Positions 25,579 through 32,217 of a stretch of DNA of 32,217 nt are shown one piece after another. The translations under genes were made by a program, and so were the position numbers. The first letter of the stretch is position 1; the number at the start of each line of letters is the position of its first letter. Source of the DNA: Porticoccus sp. (GTDB taxonomy: Bacteria; Pseudomonadota; Gammaproteobacteria; Pseudomonadales; Porticoccaceae); the NCBI GenBank assembly GCA_021773405.1, contig JAJFKD010000095.1, forward strand, positions 1 through 32,217. The letters are read 5' to 3'. The notes beneath the pieces were generated by a model. The model ran no database searches. It was not told where the DNA came from and was given only the letters and a program-made list of their open reading frames with translations.

Positions 25579-28086
<2,508 letters not shown>

Positions 28087-28150
28087 GAAGCTAATATGCT
28101 TCACGATAGATTTAGATTTCGCGATAGTTCCGCAGAAAAAAGGAATAACA

Positions 28151-28705
28151 ATGAAAAAACTGATTAACACGACTGCTTTAAGCCTGCTTATGGTGCTACT
28201 GGCAATAACAGTCACTAGCTGTGGCTGGCACCTTCGAGGCAGTGGACAAACGGTCAACAATATTTCCAGTGTCCATATCAGTGGTGTAGACAAGAAAAGT
28301 GATTTCTACCGTGCCCTTTCTCGCTCATTAGAAGCCAGTAAAGTCACAATTACTGACAGCCATACCGAGGCCAAATATCGCATAGTGCTAGTAAACCTGA
28401 GAAGTGATCGGCGCACAGCAACGGTAAGCTCCAGCGCAAGGGTTTCTGAGTATCAACTTACAGAACTTGTGGATGTTCTTATCTTTGCAGCAGATGGCAG
28501 GCAGGTACTACCGAGAACCACCATGCGTACCGAGCGCTTCTTCGATTTTGATGAAAATGATGTGCAATCAAAAAATGAAGAAGCCCAATTGCTGAAGAAA
28601 GAAATGACTGACGATCTGATCCGCCAAATCATTCGTCGACTCAATGCTATCAGCAACCGCTCAAATACTTCGACAAGTGATGCAACCGACACCACGACTA
28701 AATAA
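28151..28705 (+). CDS. lptE: LPS-assembly lipoprotein LptE
   Basis: 184 aa outer-membrane lipoprotein that plugs the LptD barrel and helps insert lipopolysaccharide. The ATG at 28151 follows AAGGA by 7 nt and begins a lipoprotein signal: MKK, a hydrophobic core, then V-T-S-C with the acylated Cys at 24. A longer TTG frame from 28073 overlaps leuS and would hide the signal, so I reject it. CGWHLRGSG directly after the lipobox is the classical LptE start, and DRRTATVSSSARVSEYQLTELVDVLIF is conserved. The C-terminal helix (LLKKEMTDDLIRQIIRRL) is standard. It shares one base with holA (TAATG). Confidence 0.93.
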   Translation: MKKLINTTALSLLMVLLAITVTSCGWHLRGSGQTVNNISSVHISGVDKKSDFYRALSRSLEASKVTITDSHTEAKYRIVLVNLRSDRRTATVSSSARVSEYQLTELVDVLIFAADGRQVLPRTTMRTERFFDFDENDVQSKNEEAQLLKKEMTDDLIRQIIRRLNAISNRSNTSTSDATDTTTK

Positions 28706-29757
28706 TGCGGCTGAAAGCTGAACAGTTACATGTACACCTCTCACAGGGGCCCCTAGCCCCTGCTTACCTTATCAGTGGTGATGAACCTCTACTCCTTCAG
28801 GAAGCTGCTGACGCCATACGTATTGCAGCAAAAGCTCAAGGCTATACTGAACGGGAACTACTTCATATAGAAGCCGGTTTTGATTGGAACACCGTATTAA
28901 CAGAAGCAAATAGCCTGTCACTTTTTTCTGAGAAAAAAATTCTAGAAATACGTATTCCAAATGGCAAACCCGGCGACAAGGGATCAAAAACCCTGCAAGA
29001 GTACGCCAGCAACGCAAACCCAGATACCCTGCTGCTCATTACCACACCGAAGCTGGATGGCAGCGCGACCCGAAGCAAATGGGTTAAAGCCATAGAAGGC
29101 CTGGGAGCCTTTATACAATTGTGGCCAGTCACTGCCAATCAACTACCCCAATGGATAAACAAGCGTTTGCAGCAGGCAGGCATCCAGGCGAATCAGCAGG
29201 CTGTTTCTATTCTTGCCGAAAGAGTCGAGGGAAACTTATTAGCCGCTGCCCAGGAAATCGAAAAGCTCAAACTTTTAATCCCTGAAGGCGAAATAGACGC
29301 TGACACCATGTCGACCATTGTCGCTGATAGTGCACGGTATAACGTCTTCACCCTTGTTGATAAAGCCATGCAGGGTGAATCCCAAAGTGCGTGCAGAACC
29401 CTCAGGGGTTTACGTGAAGAGGGCGCTGAAGCAACAGTCATTTTATGGGCTCTTACAAGAGAATTACGCACTCTGCTCAAGGCAAATGAAGCACTGGCAT
29501 CTGGCGATCATATGGACTGGGTGTTAAAAAATCTCGGCGTATGGGAAAAGCGAAAGCCCTTGATTAAAGATGCCCTACGTCGGCTTTCAACCGGACAACT
29601 TCGTCAGATGCTCAAATTGGCGGGCGGTATTGATCGAGCAATTAAAGGTATGAGAAATGCGTCTCATTGGGATGAGCTCACAACATTGATTTTAATGCTT
29701 TGCGGTACCCAAACACTCCCACCCAATACCCTTCGGCTGGCATTACAAGAGAGCTAG
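28705..29757 (+). CDS. holA: DNA polymerase III delta subunit HolA
   Basis: 350 aa clamp-loader subunit that opens the beta sliding clamp. MRLKAEQLHVHLSQGPLAPAYLISGDEPLLLQEAADAIR is the typical N-terminus, followed by FSEKKILEIRIPNGKPG. LLLITTPKLDGSATRSKWVKAIEGLGAFIQLWPV and IQANQQAVSILAERVEGNLLAAAQEIEKLKLL are conserved. The helical C-terminal collar has NVFTLVDKAMQG and VILWALTRELRTLL. Its degenerate P-loop is expected, since delta does not hydrolyse ATP. It starts inside the lptE stop, so it is coupled, and it ends 56 nt before the convergent vanZ-like gene. Confidence 0.95.
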   Translation: MRLKAEQLHVHLSQGPLAPAYLISGDEPLLLQEAADAIRIAAKAQGYTERELLHIEAGFDWNTVLTEANSLSLFSEKKILEIRIPNGKPGDKGSKTLQEYASNANPDTLLLITTPKLDGSATRSKWVKAIEGLGAFIQLWPVTANQLPQWINKRLQQAGIQANQQAVSILAERVEGNLLAAAQEIEKLKLLIPEGEIDADTMSTIVADSARYNVFTLVDKAMQGESQSACRTLRGLREEGAEATVILWALTRELRTLLKANEALASGDHMDWVLKNLGVWEKRKPLIKDALRRLSTGQLRQMLKLAGGIDRAIKGMRNASHWDELTTLILMLCGTQTLPPNTLRLALQES

Positions 29758-29813
29758 TATATTTACCAGCTCACCCCTTTAACTAGAAGACTTATATTAT
29801 TTAGAAGCCTTGC

Positions 29814-30224
29814 TTAAAAATTCTGGTATTTAGAAAACAGCTTCAACGCAGAGTGACCGACAATTAACCCCAGGCTATCTGCCACCAAGTCCCAAGCCTC
29901 CATACTGCGGTAAGATGTTTGGCCCTGCAGAAGCTCCATCAATACACCGTAAGAAAACAGCCCAAGATATAGGTATAACCACTTCCAAGATATGAGTCCT
30001 GGGTACGCTTTAGCCCCCATAAAAAAGAGCACTGAAAATACGATTAAATGAATAAGCTTATCCTGCCCGGTAAACCCTGGTGTACCGCTTGTTGGCAACA
30101 GTGCGAAAGTCATAACAGCACATAGCACAAAAAAGAAAATCAAGCGCCAAATAATGACTTGGTGCTTACCAACACTGGACCCTAAACCAGACCGGACACT
30201 ATGATTTGAACCTTGCACTCCCAT
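29814..30224 (-). CDS. VanZ-like family membrane protein
   Basis: 136 aa integral membrane protein with a polar N-terminal 22 residues and then four hydrophobic helices (about 25-43, 57-75, 83-100, 113-128). The VanZ pattern is present: Q-D-K-L-I-H-L-I-V-F between helices 1 and 2, then GVLMELLQG and a final WDLVADSLGLIVG. The function of this chromosomal group is unknown; it is not evidence for glycopeptide resistance. The ATG lies 3 nt after the murU stop, so it is co-transcribed with the MurNAc recycling genes. Confidence 0.85.
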   Translation of the reverse strand: MGVQGSNHSVRSGLGSSVGKHQVIIWRLIFFFVLCAVMTFALLPTSGTPGFTGQDKLIHLIVFSVLFFMGAKAYPGLISWKWLYLYLGLFSYGVLMELLQGQTSYRSMEAWDLVADSLGLIVGHSALKLFSKYQNF

Positions 30225-30227
30225 GGC

Positions 30228-30974
30228 TTAGCTTAGCCTGACTCTAGGCTTTTTTACCGGGGCTACCTCCTTCCCCTGCACCAATAAATTCAACGCCTGT
30301 AAGCGCTCAAAGGTTCCTATATCCCACCAGGTGCCCTGAAACAACTCACCGGAAACACAGCCCGCATTAATGCCACTCTCCAACACATTCCGCAGAGGAA
30401 ATTTTTCACTGGCAGAAGGGTACATAGCAAAGATGTCAGGTCGCATGATACTTAGACCACTAAAGGTGAACGCCTCTTCATCCTTTTTTGGGTAGCTCAC
30501 CTTCTGTATTCCTTTCTGATCAGCCAACATATCATTTAATGAATAATCTCCATCAAGGTGATGCACTGGGTTAGGCACCAATACCAAGTGGGCATCCATA
30601 TCTTCTGACCAGGGTCTATTCACCAGATCTACTAAGGGGTAATCCGTCCAAATATCGCCATTAATAAGTAAAAATGGCTCACTTCCTAACAAAGGTAATG
30701 CGCGACGAATACCGCCGCCTGTTTCAAGGGGTTCTTCCTCCCTGGACCAGGAAATATCGACACCAAAACGTGAGCCATCACCCAAAAATGCTTCAATTTG
30801 ATCTCCAAGCCATGAGGTGTTGATAACCAATTCTCGCACACCAGCAGATACCAAATTTTCTATATGGTATTGAATAAGAGGTTTGTTACCCACTTTCAGC
30901 AATGGCTTTGGTGTTGTCTCTGTTAGTGGACGTAACCTTTCACCAAAACCTGCAGCTAAAATCATGGCTTTCAT
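30228..30974 (-). CDS. murU: N-acetylmuramate alpha-1-phosphate uridylyltransferase MurU
   Basis: 248 aa nucleotidyltransferase that makes UDP-MurNAc from MurNAc-1-phosphate in the cell-wall recycling route bypassing MurA. The N-terminal signature LAAGFGERLRPLTETTPKPLLKV has the Gly-rich loop, Arg and Lys of sugar nucleotidyltransferases. VINTSWLGDQIEAFLGDGSRFGVDI and EPLETGGGIRRALPLLG match MurU closely. NGDIWTDYPL carries the metal-binding Asp, and WWDIGTFERL is the C-terminal motif. It lies 119 nt after amgK, which supplies its substrate, and directly before the vanZ-like gene. Confidence 0.93.
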   Translation of the reverse strand: MKAMILAAGFGERLRPLTETTPKPLLKVGNKPLIQYHIENLVSAGVRELVINTSWLGDQIEAFLGDGSRFGVDISWSREEEPLETGGGIRRALPLLGSEPFLLINGDIWTDYPLVDLVNRPWSEDMDAHLVLVPNPVHHLDGDYSLNDMLADQKGIQKVSYPKKDEEAFTFSGLSIMRPDIFAMYPSASEKFPLRNVLESGINAGCVSGELFQGTWWDIGTFERLQALNLLVQGKEVAPVKKPRVRLS

Positions 30975-31093
30975 AGCTAGACTCTTAATATAGTTAAACG
31001 CTTAAAATAGCTAAATTTTTTATATTTTTTCTACCAATCGTATTAGCTCTATCAGCCATACTCTTACTATCAACCACGGTATCTACTGCAGTA

Positions 31094-32215
31094 TCAGTCA
31101 CCTGCAGTTTCCCAAGACTGATACCAAGATTGCTTCGGAAGCTGTGGCAAGACCCTCTGCTCAAACCAATGTTTAAAGGCTTTTAAATCTGGATACATTG
31201 CCAACTGCTCCAAAGTGTAGCGTATCACCAAAGGCAAATCGTCCAAGTAATTTGCTTTGCCATCCCTTAACCAAAGTCTGGCAAAAATGCCTAGCACTTT
31301 AATATGCCGCTGCAACCCCATCAGATCAAACCAACGCATAATCTGTGCTTCTGTAACATTTGGGATAATACCCAAAGCCTCGGCCTGTTTTGCATAACTA
31401 AGTGTACGCTGAGAAACATAATCCCAAGGCCAACGTATATAACAATCTCTAAATAGGGACACCATGTCATAAGTAAATGGCCCTATTACTGCGTCCTGAA
31501 AATCTATAACACCTATACCACCATCAGGTAACAGCATCAGGTTTCTAGCATGAAAGTCCCTATGCACAACAACTTGTGGTTGTTCAAGGGCACTTTCGGC
31601 AAGAAGGGAAAAAGTCTTATCGAGTATTTCCCTGTCGGCACCCTGTAACTCAACCCCCAACAACTGCTCAACAAACCATTGAGGAAACAGGTTCATTTCA
31701 TCTAATAATCGCTGCTGATCATAGTGTGGAAATATGTCGGCATTAGAGTCAATTTGCTGAATTTTTAACAGCTCAGCTTCTGCCGCCTGATAAAGCTCAT
31801 TCACTGCGTCAAAGGACGACTGTTTAGAAGATGGCTGCTCAGAAAGCAACCGCGGTAACAATAATTGATCACCATAGTCTTCCAGCAATAAGAACCCCTG
31901 CTGGTAATCCACCGCATAAATTATTGGTGTAAGAATTCCAGCCTGTTGAAAAAGCAGGGAAATATCAACAAAAGCTGGCGTATTTTCATGTTCGGGTGGA
32001 GCAGATACTGCAATCAGGGATGGCTCTGTATTCAGCCTGAAATACTGTCTAAAACCGGCATCACCATTTAAAGGGGCAAGAGATAGATGCTCCCAGCTTG
32101 AGCCTTGATCAAAGCCCTGTACACAAAAGCTCTCTGGCAAAAAATTCTTAACCCATTCGAGCAAGCAAGTGAAATCACTCATATTTGGTGAACAATTGGA
32201 AAAAAGGTTGGTCAT
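31094..32215 (-). CDS. amgK: Anomeric MurNAc/GlcNAc kinase AmgK
   Basis: 373 aa sugar kinase of the aminoglycoside-phosphotransferase fold, phosphorylating MurNAc at C1 for MurU. The Brenner motif VVHRDFHARNLMLL and the metal-binding GVIDFQDAVIGPFTYDMVSLFRD are clear. LAPLNGDAGFRQYFRL corresponds to the N-lobe nucleotide loop, and GFLLLEDYGDQLL to the hinge. The C-terminus with MRWFDLMGLQRHIKVLGIFARL is typical. The ATG at 32215 is two bases from the window edge, so its ribosome binding site cannot be seen; M12 (32182) is a second possible start. In related genomes lptD lies divergently next to this gene, which would be just outside. Confidence 0.92.
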   Translation of the reverse strand: MTNLFSNCSPNMSDFTCLLEWVKNFLPESFCVQGFDQGSSWEHLSLAPLNGDAGFRQYFRLNTEPSLIAVSAPPEHENTPAFVDISLLFQQAGILTPIIYAVDYQQGFLLLEDYGDQLLLPRLLSEQPSSKQSSFDAVNELYQAAEAELLKIQQIDSNADIFPHYDQQRLLDEMNLFPQWFVEQLLGVELQGADREILDKTFSLLAESALEQPQVVVHRDFHARNLMLLPDGGIGVIDFQDAVIGPFTYDMVSLFRDCYIRWPWDYVSQRTLSYAKQAEALGIIPNVTEAQIMRWFDLMGLQRHIKVLGIFARLWLRDGKANYLDDLPLVIRYTLEQLAMYPDLKAFKHWFEQRVLPQLPKQSWYQSWETAGD

Positions 32216-32217
32216 TC

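Overview
The window looks like the chromosome of a marine-type gammaproteobacterium, moderately AT-rich by eye. The right half keeps the classical gammaproteobacterial order miaB-phoH-ybeY-ybeX-lnt-leuS-lptE-holA, followed by vanZ-like, murU and amgK as in Pseudomonas-like genomes. The left half is an XrtA/PEP-CTERM-type exopolysaccharide locus. I cannot name the genus from sequence alone. I see no rRNA, tRNA, CRISPR array, transposase or phage gene.

Left region (1-5939). A leftward operon encodes an outer-membrane export lipoprotein, a Wzz-like chain-length protein, a BY-type tyrosine autokinase and the start of a large outer-membrane protein that runs off the window. Divergent to it is the membrane sugar-phosphate transferase that would start repeat-unit synthesis. 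Next (5980-9430) come the histidine kinase PrsK and the sigma-54 activator PrsR, both read leftward. Rightward from 9760 lie a WbpP-like epimerase and a WbpO-like dehydrogenase, which would supply UDP-GalNAcA-type sugars.

Middle region (12254-17287). This is the most unusual part. A perfect-spacing sigma-54 promoter drives a Tat-signal-bearing, cysteine-containing protein of unknown function, closed by a strong terminator. It is followed by a PqqD-like protein, an HPr-kinase-related kinase and a nucleotidyltransferase. The set resembles a recognition-domain plus kinase plus nucleotidyltransferase modification system, with the sigma-54-driven protein as candidate substrate and PrsR as candidate activator. 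An XrtA-type AAA ATPase follows with its own sigma-70-like promoter, away from the export operon where it is usually found. Its stop codon lies just after a run of nine A, and the -1 frame stays open for 88 more codons with no start codon of its own.

Right region (17435-32215). Housekeeping genes: an aminotransferase, DUF1820, tRNA modification (miaB), ribosome/RNA maturation (phoH, ybeY), ybeX, lipoprotein acylation (lnt), leuS, LPS assembly (lptE), the replication clamp loader (holA), a VanZ-like protein and the MurNAc recycling pair murU/amgK. From 22.1 to 24.45 kb, ybeY, ybeX and lnt each carry an in-frame short tandem repeat. ybeY is also preceded by a chain of four stop-start-coupled mini-ORFs. 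Both patterns appear to be local oddities.
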